DNA of 64,000 bases from positions 62,001-126,000 of the forward strand of contig MKUH01000006.1 in assembly GCA_001897745.1 (NCBI GenBank), read 5' to 3'. The DNA is from Candidatus Accumulibacter sp. 66-26. Its GTDB lineage: Bacteria > Pseudomonadota > Gammaproteobacteria > Burkholderiales > Rhodocyclaceae. A model generated the notes under the pieces. It did not search any database, had not been told where the DNA came from, and was given only the letters and a program-made list of their open reading frames with translations. Positions 42,601 to 50,808 of this stretch are shown here, in pieces (position 1 is the first letter of the stretch; each line of letters opens with the position of its first letter). The position numbers were made by a program, and so were the translations under genes.

Positions 42601-44703
42601 ATGGGTCTGCCCGCGCTGCTGCGCCCGCTGTTCGACTATTTCGGCGCCTCGGTCCGCGCCAAGCTGCTCTTCCTCGTGCTGGCGCCGCTGCTGCTCGGCT
42701 TCCCGGTGCTGATGGCGCTGGTCTGGTACTGGAGCGACAGCAGCTACCAGAAACTGCTGATCTTCAAGGTCGGCAGCGATCTCGTCACGGCGCACGAATA
42801 CTTCGATCGCGTGGTCAAGGGCGTCGGCACGCAGGTCGACGCACTGGCCGCTTCGCAGCGCCTGCAGGCGGCGATCGCGAGCAAGCAGGACGCGGCGATC
42901 GCCGCCGAGCTGGAAGCCGCGCGGCGGCGCAACGGACTCGACTTCATCTACCTGCTCGATCGCTCCGGCAAGGTGCGTCTGGCCGCCGCCGCGCAGCGCA
43001 CGGCGGCCGACCACGCCGTCTGGCCGGTGGTGCGGGCGGCGCTGCACGGCAGCGCGGGCAGCGCCATCGACGTCTACGACGCCGCCCAGCTTGCCGCCGT
43101 CGACGCCTCTCTGGCCGAGCGCGCCGGCATCAATCTGGTGCCGACGCCCAAGGCCGCGCCCGACGTGCGCAAGAGCGAGACGAGCGGCATGGTCATCCAC
43201 GCCGCAGCGCCCATCGTCAATGCGGGCGAGCAGCTGATCGGCGTCGTCGAGGGCGGGCTTCTGCTCAACGGCAATCTCGGCATCGTCGATACGATCAACG
43301 CCATCGTCTACCGCGACGGTTCGCTGCCGCTGGCCAGCAAGGGAACGACCACGCTCTTCCTCGGCGACACGCGGATCGCCACCAACGTGCGTCTGTTCGA
43401 GGGCGAACGCGCGCTCGGCACGCGCGTCTCGCAGCGCGTGCGCGACCATGTCCTGACGCAGGGCAAGACCTGGCTGGACACCGCCTTCGTGGTCAACGAC
43501 CTGTACGTTTCCGGCTACGAGCCGGTGCTCGACAGCTTCGGCAAGCGCGTCGGCATGCTCTACGTCGGCTTCCTCGAAGCGCCGTTCCGCTCGGCCAAGG
43601 AAAACGCGCTGGCGCTGATCTTCGCGATCTTCGCGGCGATCAGCCTGATCGGCTGCGCCTGGTCGCTGAACTGGGCGCGCGGCATCTTCCGGCCCATCGA
43701 ACGCATGAACCGCACCATCGCGCGCATCGACGGCGGTGAATCCGGCGCGCGCGTCGGCGAGACGGGCAGCCGCGACGAACTCGGCCGGCTGGCCGGCGAG
43801 TTCGACCATCTGCTCGACGTGCTGGCGCAGAAGCGCGACGAGCTGCAGCGCTCGGCCGACGAGCTCGACCACAAGGTCGCCGAGCGCACGGCCGAGCTGG
43901 AGGAGGCCAACGCCCGTCTGCGCGTCGCGCAGCGCCAGCTGGTGATCAGCGAGAAGCTGGCGGCCATCGGCGAACTGACGGCCGGCGTCGCGCACGAGAT
44001 CAACAACCCGATCGCCGTCGTGCAGGGCAACCTCGACGTGCTGCGCGAAGAACTTGGCCCGGCCGCGCAGCCGGTCGCCACCGAAATCCGCCTGATCGAC
44101 GAGCAGGTCGACCGCATCCGCGTCATCGTCACCAAGCTGCTGCAGTTCGCCCGGCCCGGCGAGTTCGCCGGCTACGTCGAACCGGTCGATTGCGCCGCCG
44201 TGCTCGCCGACTGCCTGGTGCTCGCCCGCCACCACCTGGGCAAACGCAGCGTGCGCGTCGAGCAGGACTACGCGGCCACGCACTGGGTCGGCATCAACCG
44301 GCAGGAACTGCAGCAGGTGCTGATCAATCTGATCGTCAACGCCGTGCAGGCGATGCCGGACGGCGGCACGCTGACGCTCTCCGCGCGCGACTGGTACGAA
44401 GGCGGCGGCGAGGACGGCGGCGGCGAGCCGGAGATCGTCCCGGCGGGCGCCGCGCCGCACGGCGTGCGCATCGACGTGCGCGACACCGGCGAAGGCATCC
44501 GCCCCGAAGACCTCGACCGCATCTTCGACCCCTTCTTTACGACCAAGAAGACACAGGGCACCGGCCTCGGCCTGTCGATCAGCTACTCGCTGATCGAACG
44601 CTACGGCGGGCGCATCACCGTGCACAGCGTGCGCGGCGCCGGCGCCACCTTCTCGGTCTGGCTGCGCTGCGAACCGGAATACTCGGGGAGCGAGACCGTC
44701 TGA
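42601..44703 (+). CDS. Cache-type sensor histidine kinase
   Basis: A 700-aa kinase with two membrane helices (about 20-45 and 355-375) enclosing a large ~300-residue periplasmic Cache-like sensor (FDRVVKGVGTQVDALAASQRLQ, GLDFIYLLDRSGKVRLAA). HAMP follows, then a coiled-coil and the kinase core with H-box AGVAHEINNPIAVVQGNL, N-box NLIVNAVQAMPDGG, G1 DTGEGI and G2 GTGLGLSISYSLIERYGG. It is the partner of the sigma-54 regulator 9 nt upstream. It probably senses a small molecule outside the cytoplasm, possibly an anion or carboxylate. Confidence 0.9.
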   Translation: MGLPALLRPLFDYFGASVRAKLLFLVLAPLLLGFPVLMALVWYWSDSSYQKLLIFKVGSDLVTAHEYFDRVVKGVGTQVDALAASQRLQAAIASKQDAAIAAELEAARRRNGLDFIYLLDRSGKVRLAAAAQRTAADHAVWPVVRAALHGSAGSAIDVYDAAQLAAVDASLAERAGINLVPTPKAAPDVRKSETSGMVIHAAAPIVNAGEQLIGVVEGGLLLNGNLGIVDTINAIVYRDGSLPLASKGTTTLFLGDTRIATNVRLFEGERALGTRVSQRVRDHVLTQGKTWLDTAFVVNDLYVSGYEPVLDSFGKRVGMLYVGFLEAPFRSAKENALALIFAIFAAISLIGCAWSLNWARGIFRPIERMNRTIARIDGGESGARVGETGSRDELGRLAGEFDHLLDVLAQKRDELQRSADELDHKVAERTAELEEANARLRVAQRQLVISEKLAAIGELTAGVAHEINNPIAVVQGNLDVLREELGPAAQPVATEIRLIDEQVDRIRVIVTKLLQFARPGEFAGYVEPVDCAAVLADCLVLARHHLGKRSVRVEQDYAATHWVGINRQELQQVLINLIVNAVQAMPDGGTLTLSARDWYEGGGEDGGGEPEIVPAGAAPHGVRIDVRDTGEGIRPEDLDRIFDPFFTTKKTQGTGLGLSISYSLIERYGGRITVHSVRGAGATFSVWLRCEPEYSGSETV

Positions 44704-44720
44704 GCGCGAAAATGCTGCGC

Positions 44721-44779
44721 CGCGTATTTTCCTCGGTCCGGCAAAGGCTTAAACTGTCGGGCTCCAGGGAAAATACGCG
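44721..44779. repeat. 12-bp perfect inverted repeat in leader region
   Basis: CGCGTATTTTCC (44721-44732) and GGAAAATACGCG (44768-44779) with a 35-nt loop. Further small GC hairpins (GGCGCC/GGCGCC near 44783-44798, CCGGCC/GGCCGG near 44808-44822) follow before the aminotransferase start. It may be a structured leader, operator or terminator of the kinase operon; there is no T-run. Confidence 0.5.
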
Positions 44780-44867
44780 AGGGCGCCGTGTGGCGCCGTC
44801 CCGACGGTCCGGCCGGGCAGGCCGGAAAGACGGGATAGACCGCTCCAACCATTTCAGATTGATGCCC

Positions 44868-46052
44868 ATGACCGCCCCCGATTTCAACCGCCTGTTCTCC
44901 ACCCGCGCCCGCGAACTGCAAAGCTCGGCGATCCGCGAAATCCTCAAGATCACCGAACTCCCCGAAGTCATTTCCTTTGCCGGCGGCCTGCCGGCCCCGG
45001 TCACCTTCCCGGTCGACGAAATGCGCGCGGCGATGACGCAGGTGCTCGCCGGCAACGGCCGCGAGGCCTTGCAGTACAGCACGACCGAAGGCTATGCGCC
45101 GCTGCGCGAATGGATCGCCCGGCGCTGCAGCACGCCCGAGGCGCCGGTCGATGCCGATCAGGTGCTGATCGTCTCCGGTTCGCAGCAGGGGCTGGACCTG
45201 CTCTCCAAGGCGCTGGTCGATGCGGGCGACACGGTGCTCGTCGAAACGCCGACCTATCTCGGCGCGCTGCAGGCCTTCTCGCTGTTCGGTCCGAAGTTCA
45301 TCCCGGTCGCCGCCGACGAGGACGGCCTGCTGCCCGAGTCGATGGACGAATCGATGCGCGGCGCCAAGTTCCTCTACTGCCTGCCCAACTTCCAGAACCC
45401 GACCGGCCGCCTGCTGCCGGAAGCGCGCCGCCGTCAGCTTGCGCAGCGCGCGCGCGAGCTCGACCTGCTGATCCTCGAGGACGATCCCTACGGCGCGCTG
45501 TCCTACGACGGCGAAACGCCGCCGTCGATCCGCTCGCTGGCGCCCGAGCGCACGGTCTATATGGGCTCCTTCTCCAAGGTGCTGGCTCCCGGCCTGCGCA
45601 TCGGCTACGTGATCGCGCCGCCGGCGCTGCGCGCCAAGCTCGTGCAGGCCAAGCAGGCGACCGACCTGCACACCGCGACGCTGTCGCAGATGGCCGTTTA
45701 CGAAGTGATCAAGGACGGCTTCCTCGATACGCACATCCCGACCATCCGCGCGCTCTACCGCGACCAGTGCCAGGCCATGATCGACGCGCTCGAACGCCAC
45801 ATGCCGCAAGGCGTGCGCTGGAACCGGCCGCGCGGCGGCATGTTCCTGTGGGCCGAACTGCCGCGCGGCATGGACGCCTCCAAGGTGCTCGCCAAGGCCG
45901 TCGAGCAGAAGGTCGCCTTCGTCCCCGGCGCGCCGTTCTTCGCGGCCGATCCGGAAATCGAATCGCTGCGTCTGGCCTTCGTCACCGTGCCGCCGCCGCG
46001 CATCGAGGAAGGCGTCGAGCGGCTCGCCGGCGTCATCCGCAGCTTCGCCTGA
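44868..46052 (+). CDS. PLP-dependent class I aminotransferase (LysN/2-aminoadipate type)
   Basis: A 394-aa aminotransferase. Early signature: SFAGGLPAPVTFP. Substrate and cofactor elements: YSTTEGYAPLREWIA, SGSQQGLDLLSKAL, PNFQNPTGRLLPE, and the PLP-binding Lys in MGSFSKVLAPGLRIGY. The family includes 2-aminoadipate and aromatic or branched-chain aminotransferases that use 2-oxoglutarate. ATG 44868 is chosen; the in-frame ATG at 44862 would add two residues. It is preceded by a structured 160-nt leader (44704-44861). Confidence 0.85.
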   Translation: MTAPDFNRLFSTRARELQSSAIREILKITELPEVISFAGGLPAPVTFPVDEMRAAMTQVLAGNGREALQYSTTEGYAPLREWIARRCSTPEAPVDADQVLIVSGSQQGLDLLSKALVDAGDTVLVETPTYLGALQAFSLFGPKFIPVAADEDGLLPESMDESMRGAKFLYCLPNFQNPTGRLLPEARRRQLAQRARELDLLILEDDPYGALSYDGETPPSIRSLAPERTVYMGSFSKVLAPGLRIGYVIAPPALRAKLVQAKQATDLHTATLSQMAVYEVIKDGFLDTHIPTIRALYRDQCQAMIDALERHMPQGVRWNRPRGGMFLWAELPRGMDASKVLAKAVEQKVAFVPGAPFFAADPEIESLRLAFVTVPPPRIEEGVERLAGVIRSFA

Positions 46053-46152
46053 GCGGCGGCCCGGCAAGCAAGGCGCAGCGTCGTCGCCTCGTCGTTGAGG
46101 CGATGACGGCCTCTCGGGTATAGTCGCCCGGTCATCCACCCGGAATACCTTC

Positions 46153-47949
46153 ATGCCCAACAAGACGGTCAATACCGTTCAGGAGCATCGCCTGACGCTG
46201 CCCGAGGTGCTCAAGCTGCTGGTCGCCGACGGCATCGTCGCGCACGGCGACGCCGAAGCCCTGATCGCCGACAGCCGCCTGCGCCGCATCGAAGCGCATC
46301 CGCTGGTCGTCGTCGCCGACCAGAAGTGGAAGTCGCTGCTCGCGCCGAACCGCGCGCTGGGACTCGAAGACCTCGCCGAATGGCTGGCCGGCAAGGTCGG
46401 CCTCGACTATTTCCACATCGATCCGCTGAAGATCGACTTCACGGCGGTGACCGAGGTGATGTCCTCGGCCTACGCCACGCGCTTCGGCATCCTGCCCGTG
46501 CAGGTGACGACGCGCGAAGTGGTGGTCGCCACGACGCAGCCCTACCTGCGCGAGTGGGAGAAGGAGCTGGCGCCCATCCTCAAGAAGGACATCCGCCGCG
46601 TCGTCGCCAATCCGGCCGACGTCGCGCGCTACCTGATCGAGTTCTACAACCTCGCGCGCTCGGTCAAGAAGGCCGCGCAGAGCGGCGGACAGGGCGGCAC
46701 CCTGTCGTCCTTCGAGCAGCTCGTCGAACTCGGGCGCGCCAACCGCCAGTACGACGCCAACGACCAGCACATCGTCAACATCGTCGACTGGCTGTGGCAG
46801 TACGCCTTCGAGCAGCGCGCCAGCGACATCCACATCGAGCCGCGCCGCGAGCTGGGCATCGTGCGCTTCCGCATCGACGGCGTGCTGCATCAGGTGTACC
46901 AGATCCCGATGAGTGTGATGACGGCGATGACCAGCCGCATCAAGATCCTCGGCCGCATGGACGTGGTCGAGAAGCGCCGCCCGCAGGACGGCCGCATCAA
47001 GACGCGCATGGCCGACGGGCAGGAGGTCGAACTGCGCCTGTCCACGCTGCCCACCGCCTTCGGCGAAAAACTCGTGATGCGCATCTTCGACCCCGAGGTG
47101 CTGGTGCGCGACTTCGCCGAACTCGGCTTTTCCGACGACGACCAGGCGCGCTGGAAATCGATGGTCGAGCGGCCGAACGGCATCATCCTGGTCACCGGAC
47201 CGACCGGCTCGGGCAAGACGACGACGCTCTACTCGACGCTCAAGCAGCTGGCGACGCCCGAGGTCAACGTATGCACCATCGAGGACCCGATCGAAATGGT
47301 CGAGGCCGCCTTCAACCAGATGCAGGTGCAGGCCGCCGTCGACCTCGGCTTCGCCGAAGGCGTGCGCGCGCTGATGCGGCAGGACCCGGACATCATCATG
47401 GTCGGCGAAATCCGCGACCTCGAAACCGGCGAAATGGCGATCCAGGCCGCGCTTACCGGCCACCTCGTGCTATCCACGCTGCACACCAACGACGCCCCGT
47501 CGGCGATCACCCGCATGCTCGACCTCGGCGTCCCGTCCTACCTGCTGAGCGCCACCACGCTTGGCATCATGGCGCAGCGCCTGGTGCGCATCCTGTGCCC
47601 GCACTGCAAGCAGGCGCACCCGGCGACCCCGGAAGACATCGGCCTGTGGGACAAGCTCGTCGCGCCGTGGAAGGCCAACCGCCCGGCGCACTTCCACCAC
47701 CCGGTCGGTTGCCTCGAATGCCGCATGACCGGCTACCTCGGCCGCGTCGGCCTCTACGAAATCCTGCTCCTGTCGCCCGACATGAAGCAGACGATCACCG
47801 ACGGCGCCGAGCTCGCCAAAATCCGCGAACTCGCCTACCGCGAAGGCATGAAGCCGCTGCGCATCTCCGGCGCGATGAAGGTCGCCGCCGGGCTGACGAC
47901 GCTCGAAGAAGTCGTCAAGGTCGCGCCGCCGGTCGAGCAGCGCGCATGA
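46153..47949 (+). CDS. GspE/PilB-family secretion ATPase
   Basis: A 598-aa ATPase. The N-terminal T2SSE-N-like domain covers about 15-175. The catalytic core follows: FEQRASDIHIEP, Walker A TGPTGSGKTTTLYS, Asp box, Walker B LMRQDPDIIMVGEIRD, and HLVLSTLHTNDAPSAITRMLD. A zinc-binding pair of CxxC (CPHC and CLEC) is near residues 480-525. It powers pilus or type II secretion assembly at the inner membrane. It stands alone, without pilC/pilD neighbours, so which machine it serves cannot be told. Confidence 0.88.
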   Translation: MPNKTVNTVQEHRLTLPEVLKLLVADGIVAHGDAEALIADSRLRRIEAHPLVVVADQKWKSLLAPNRALGLEDLAEWLAGKVGLDYFHIDPLKIDFTAVTEVMSSAYATRFGILPVQVTTREVVVATTQPYLREWEKELAPILKKDIRRVVANPADVARYLIEFYNLARSVKKAAQSGGQGGTLSSFEQLVELGRANRQYDANDQHIVNIVDWLWQYAFEQRASDIHIEPRRELGIVRFRIDGVLHQVYQIPMSVMTAMTSRIKILGRMDVVEKRRPQDGRIKTRMADGQEVELRLSTLPTAFGEKLVMRIFDPEVLVRDFAELGFSDDDQARWKSMVERPNGIILVTGPTGSGKTTTLYSTLKQLATPEVNVCTIEDPIEMVEAAFNQMQVQAAVDLGFAEGVRALMRQDPDIIMVGEIRDLETGEMAIQAALTGHLVLSTLHTNDAPSAITRMLDLGVPSYLLSATTLGIMAQRLVRILCPHCKQAHPATPEDIGLWDKLVAPWKANRPAHFHHPVGCLECRMTGYLGRVGLYEILLLSPDMKQTITDGAELAKIRELAYREGMKPLRISGAMKVAAGLTTLEEVVKVAPPVEQRA

Positions 47950-48004
47950 CCCGGCAGGGCGACGCCTTCGCGCTTCATGGAAAATCCCTCTTGAGGAGAC
48001 GCGC

Positions 48005-48268
48005 ATGCGCTCGACGCGCGCCAGCGCCGCCGTTGCCCGCCTGAATGCGCGCAGCGCCGGCCGGCACTACCTGATGGTCCTCACCGGCAGCGGCCTGTTC
48101 CTGCTGCGCGAACGCACCGACGCCGGCGAAACGCCGCTCTGCGAACCGCTCGCACTCGACGACTTCGTGCGCTTCGTCGACTCCCTCGGCCCGCAGAAGG
48201 CGCCCCGCGTTACGAAGAACGATGCAGCCTTCGCTAAGCAACTGGTCGGGAAGCCGAAAGCTGAATAA
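48005..48268 (+). CDS. Small hypothetical protein
   Basis: An 87-aa basic soluble protein (MRSTRASAAVARLNARSAGRHYLMVLTG...) with the motif LMVLTGSGLFLLRERTDAGETPLCEPLALDDFVRFVDSL. A strong ribosome site GAGGAG lies 6 nt before ATG, and the gene follows the ATPase gene by 55 nt. No family recognised. Confidence 0.6.
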   Translation: MRSTRASAAVARLNARSAGRHYLMVLTGSGLFLLRERTDAGETPLCEPLALDDFVRFVDSLGPQKAPRVTKNDAAFAKQLVGKPKAE

Positions 48269-48442
48269 GGCTCTGGCCGCTCGCTGCGCGCCTGCAAAAT
48301 CCAGTCGATCATGGTCGAGTGTTGCAGTCCAAAGCCTAGGGAACAGCTCTTTCCCCGTGAATGCGAGGCGGGAGGGCAAGGATAGTTAGGTGAGCGACGG
48401 GTAACAACCCAAAGCGGAAACTTGCAATTATGAAGATTGGAC

Positions 48443-48492
48443 GTTCAACGTGACGCTAAGGGGCTGCTGCCGGCGTTAGCGCAGGGTTAGAT
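48443..48492 (-). repeat. attC-like site (distal cassette)
   Basis: On the + strand it runs from GTTCAAC to GTTAGAT, the RYYYAAC/GTTRRRY ends of an attC site. The inner inverted pair CGCTAA/TTAGCG lies around a GC-rich loop. It lies directly after the stop of the 80-aa cassette gene in the expected orientation. Confidence 0.5.
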
Positions 48493-48497
48493 GGCCG

Positions 48498-48740
48498 TCA
48501 CGCTAACTCCCACGGGAGATCACGGCGGCCGTGGACTGGCTTTAATGTGCCCGAATTGCGCAATGCCTGAGCAGCCCAACGAACATCGTATTGCCATGTA
48601 TAGAGAAGACCTCCTGAACACTTGAGTTCAACTTCGTAGTGATCCCAAATATATTTGGCAACATCTTTGGGCCAGCCTTTGCCTCCCAATGATTTGAGGG
48701 CTTTTATTACCCAGACTTTCATATCTTCTCGTGTTGCCAT
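48498..48740 (-). CDS. Cassette gene: small Mrr-N-like winged-helix protein
   Basis: An 80-aa protein (MATREDMKVWVIKALKSLGGKGWPKDVAKYIWDHYEVEL...) that looks like the N-terminal winged-helix of Mrr-type proteins: KDVAKYIWDHYEVELKCSGGLLYTWQYDVRWAAQALRNSGTLKP. It contains no nuclease part. Ribosome site GGGAGGAG precedes ATG. It lies between two attC-like sites, so it is a gene cassette. Lower GC than the core genes. Function unknown. Confidence 0.65.
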   Translation of the reverse strand: MATREDMKVWVIKALKSLGGKGWPKDVAKYIWDHYEVELKCSGGLLYTWQYDVRWAAQALRNSGTLKPVHGRRDLPWELA

Positions 48741-48760
48741 TGCTCCTCCCGAGATGAAAT

Positions 48761-48827
48761 GTCTAACGTTTGAATTCACCGGACTGCGCGGTTTTTCGCG
48801 CAGGTCCGGTGGAATGATGGGTTAGAT
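48761..48827 (-). repeat. attC site of integron cassette
   Basis: 67-nt site running from GTCTAAC to GTTAGAT on the + strand. The inner arms CACCGGA-CTGCGCG and CGCGCAGGTCCGGTG form a long hairpin with one unpaired extra base in one arm, the hallmark of attC recognition by IntI. It lies directly after the stop of the 228-aa gene and before the 80-aa gene. Confidence 0.8.
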
Positions 48828-48836
48828 TTCTGAGAC

Positions 48837-49523
48837 TCACTTTGGCGTCGATGCTTGAGCATTGTGTTGCTTCTCTTTCTTCGTCGAAAGAAAGTAAGAG
48901 TGACCATTCTGGGGGAAATAATGCACCGACTTTGTACTTGGGTCTACGCCAGCACAGTTTCTGGCGCCGCAAGTGAGATACAGCAGCTTTCGTGTTTTGG
49001 AGTCTATTTGTACCGTGATTAAATCTTGATCTTGGACAGGTTTTTCATCCAGTTTTTCCAAGATCGCGACGGCAGCAGAGTGTCCTTTAGATTCGAAGTA
49101 GACGAGACTTAGGACAAAAGCGAGGAAAACGATAGCCAACAGCGCGAAAGTAATGGTGTGCCTTTTTGCCTGTCGAACGATTTGGGAGTCTTTTTGCTTG
49201 CCAAAAAGACTGCGTTTCAGTTTCAGATACTGACGCTTCTGCTTCCTGGATTTCTTTAGCCAGCTTTCCAAGCTAGGCAAGAACGCATGAGAGTACAGAA
49301 ATCGCACTATCGCGTAGAGAAACAACGCAAGAAAGATTTGGGGAAATGAATCCACAAAACCCTGATACAAAACTTGCTGAAAGTTTCGATCAAGAACATC
49401 GGCATCAAGCTGAAGCTTAGAAAGGTAGCCGCCATATTTAGCAGTGCTTACGCAATACAGAAACGCGGTTGCTGCAGCCAGTACAGCCCCACTGTCAAGC
49501 AACGAATTCTGTTTATCGCTCAT
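48837..49523 (-). CDS. Cassette gene: membrane protein of unknown function
   Basis: A 228-aa protein with three likely membrane helices (about 12-30, 58-80, 125-145). A basic loop lies between the second and third (LKKSRKQKRQYLKLKRSLFGKQKDSQ), and the C-terminal soluble domain contains a Cys pair (LTCGARNCAGVD). Lower GC than its surroundings. It begins 5 nt after the attI-like site and ends 10 nt before an attC site, so it is the first cassette. No family recognised; membrane proteins are common among integron cassettes and may be toxins, immunity or phage-defence proteins. Confidence 0.7.
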   Translation of the reverse strand: MSDKQNSLLDSGAVLAAATAFLYCVSTAKYGGYLSKLQLDADVLDRNFQQVLYQGFVDSFPQIFLALFLYAIVRFLYSHAFLPSLESWLKKSRKQKRQYLKLKRSLFGKQKDSQIVRQAKRHTITFALLAIVFLAFVLSLVYFESKGHSAAVAILEKLDEKPVQDQDLITVQIDSKTRKLLYLTCGARNCAGVDPSTKSVHYFPQNGHSYFLSTKKEKQHNAQASTPK

Positions 49524-49527
49524 AGAA

Positions 49528-49566
49528 ATCTAACTTTGATTTAGGGAGGCAGTACTGCGCCCTAAC
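49528..49566 (-). promoter_or_regulatory. attI-like recombination site
   Basis: On the minus strand it starts GTTAGGGCGCAG and ends CCCTAAATCAAAGTTAGAT. From memory, the attI1 core has the same form (GTTACGCAG...GCCCTAAAACAAAGTTAGGC), with most positions equal and no gap. It sits 5 nt before the first cassette start, where attI belongs. Confidence 0.55.
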
Positions 49567-49855
49567 TCGACACCTGTCTCCCTTGCTTAGGATTGTCATA
49601 TCGCCGAAACCGGGCACCGTTACGTGCCTTCATGGGCTAAGACCTAGAAAACGTGACTACTAAAAAGTCGTGAAAAGTAGCAGATAAGAACAATAGCATA
49701 AATTGGGCCGCATTCGTCGGCTTTTGGGGGGAATCGCTCAACGACTGCTTCTGGCAGTCGATTGTTGTCAGTGATCAGATCAGCCGTTTTGCTGAGCGTT
49801 TTGCCGGACTGTTTGATCAGATCAAGCAGTCGGATTCTATTCAGAAAAGCCGGGC
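49567..49855. other. Spacer without gene; integron integrase missing
   Basis: No intI gene or recognisable remnant is present where one would be expected, divergent from the cassettes. Near the end there are a hairpin CGACTGC/GCAGTCG (49742-49760) and two direct copies of TGATCAGATCA (49772-49782 and 49814-49824), 42 bp apart. Their role is unknown. Confidence 0.5.
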
Positions 49856-50083
49856 TTATTCCGTGCGCTCGTCCGCCGGCTTCTCCGGATCGGCGGTGGG
49901 GTCGGGGCCGGCTTCCAGATTCCAGTCGCCGTAGGTGTACCAGTCGTCGCCGAGCAGTTCGGCGGGGTGCTGGGTGCGGCCGGAGCCGTTGCCGCAGCCG
50001 AGCGAGTCGGTCGGGCAGTATTTGTCGCATCCCCAGCAGATGCGCTCGGGATGTTTCGGATGCAAGGGAAACTTCTTGGCCAT
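49856..50083 (-). CDS. DUF3079 protein
   Basis: A 75-aa Cys-rich protein starting MAKKFPLHPKHPERICWGCDKYCPTDSLGCGNGSGRTQHPAELLG, the DUF3079 pattern with CWGCDKYC and LGCGNG probably binding zinc or an iron-sulfur cluster. ATG 50083 is where the family begins; a longer in-frame start at 50200 is unlikely. Function unknown. A possible FNR-type site is located upstream at 50217-50230. Confidence 0.8.
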   Translation of the reverse strand: MAKKFPLHPKHPERICWGCDKYCPTDSLGCGNGSGRTQHPAELLGDDWYTYGDWNLEAGPDPTADPEKPADERTE

Positions 50084-50216
50084 GTTCGGGCACCCCGCAA
50101 GGTCAGGGCGAAAAGCGCGCCGGTTCGTGGCCGGCGGCCGTTTCGCGTAGTCCGCGCGCCGCGGCGCCTGGACGGAATTATTGTTGATTATTTTACTCAA
50201 CTATTGCGCCGGGGGT

Positions 50217-50230
50217 TTGATCCGGGTCAA
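50217..50230. promoter_or_regulatory. Possible FNR/CRP-type site
   Basis: TTGAT-CCGG-GTCAA, one base from the FNR palindrome TTGAT-N4-ATCAA, about 134 nt upstream of the DUF3079 gene. An AT-rich palindromic stretch (GTTGA...TCAAC, about 50193-50211) lies between them. Confidence 0.35.
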
Positions 50231-50333
50231 AAGCGCCTGTCGGGCGCGGCCGTTTTCCCGCTGCCGGGCTGGCGCTTTCTCGCCTGAGCGTCTCCGCGCA
50301 ATCCTCGGGCGGGAAGCGCGGGTGCTCCGGCAA

Positions 50334-50714
50334 TCAGCCGAGGCGGCATTCGTTGACCAGCGGCGCATTCGTTCTGCCGTCGAGCAGCAGGCTTTTCCAG
50401 GGCAGGTCGATCCATACCAGACTCCGGGCCGCGTCCTCGAAACGCGGCAGTCCCGAGTAGGAGGCGTCGCGCTCCAGGCGATAGCCGTCGCCGTTCCACA
50501 CGATGTCGATGCGGACGTTCGCGCCTTCGCGGATTTCGCGTTCGACGCGGATTCGTATGTCCTGTTCGCACGTATAGGTGCCGCTGCGCAGGGCCAGTTC
50601 GAGCTGGCCGCTCTGCGGCGCCCGGGGGGCCTGGGTCTGTTTTTCGGGCGCCGTTCCGCAGGCGGAAAGGACGAGGGCGGAGACGACGGTCGCCAGCCAT
50701 GACAGGCGTTTCAT
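50334..50714 (-). CDS. Lipoprotein, possibly MliC-like lysozyme inhibitor
   Basis: A 126-aa protein with a lipoprotein signal (VVSALVLSAC, lipid Cys19). The mature domain has TYTCEQDIRIRVERE near its start, a WNGDGYRLERDASYSGLPRFED centre, SLVWIDLPWKSLLLD and a final Cys. This is reminiscent of MliC/PliC lysozyme inhibitors, but the similarity is weak. It is anchored to the outer or inner membrane facing the periplasm. Downstream of fumC on the same strand with a 94-nt gap. Confidence 0.7.
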   Translation of the reverse strand: MKRLSWLATVVSALVLSACGTAPEKQTQAPRAPQSGQLELALRSGTYTCEQDIRIRVEREIREGANVRIDIVWNGDGYRLERDASYSGLPRFEDAARSLVWIDLPWKSLLLDGRTNAPLVNECRLG

Positions 50715-50808
50715 GTTTGTTTCCTTTCTCCGGTTTTACCCGGCCGGGTATCCCGAAGTCGGGCGGGCCGGGTGGCGCCGCGCCTTTGAGGGGAGGCATG
50801 CCGGGCGC

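Noticed and set aside
46084-46103. Terminator after the aminotransferase gene
   Set aside because: The stem is only 7 bp and no T-run follows; a terminator call is not supported.
49813-49825. FNR box TTGAT...ATCAA
   Set aside because: The spacer is three bases instead of four and the sequence is part of a repeated TGATCAGATCA motif.
49644-50093. Possible integron integrase remnant beside the attI-like site
   Set aside because: Neither strand shows tyrosine recombinase motifs; the frame is antisense or out of frame to DUF3079.
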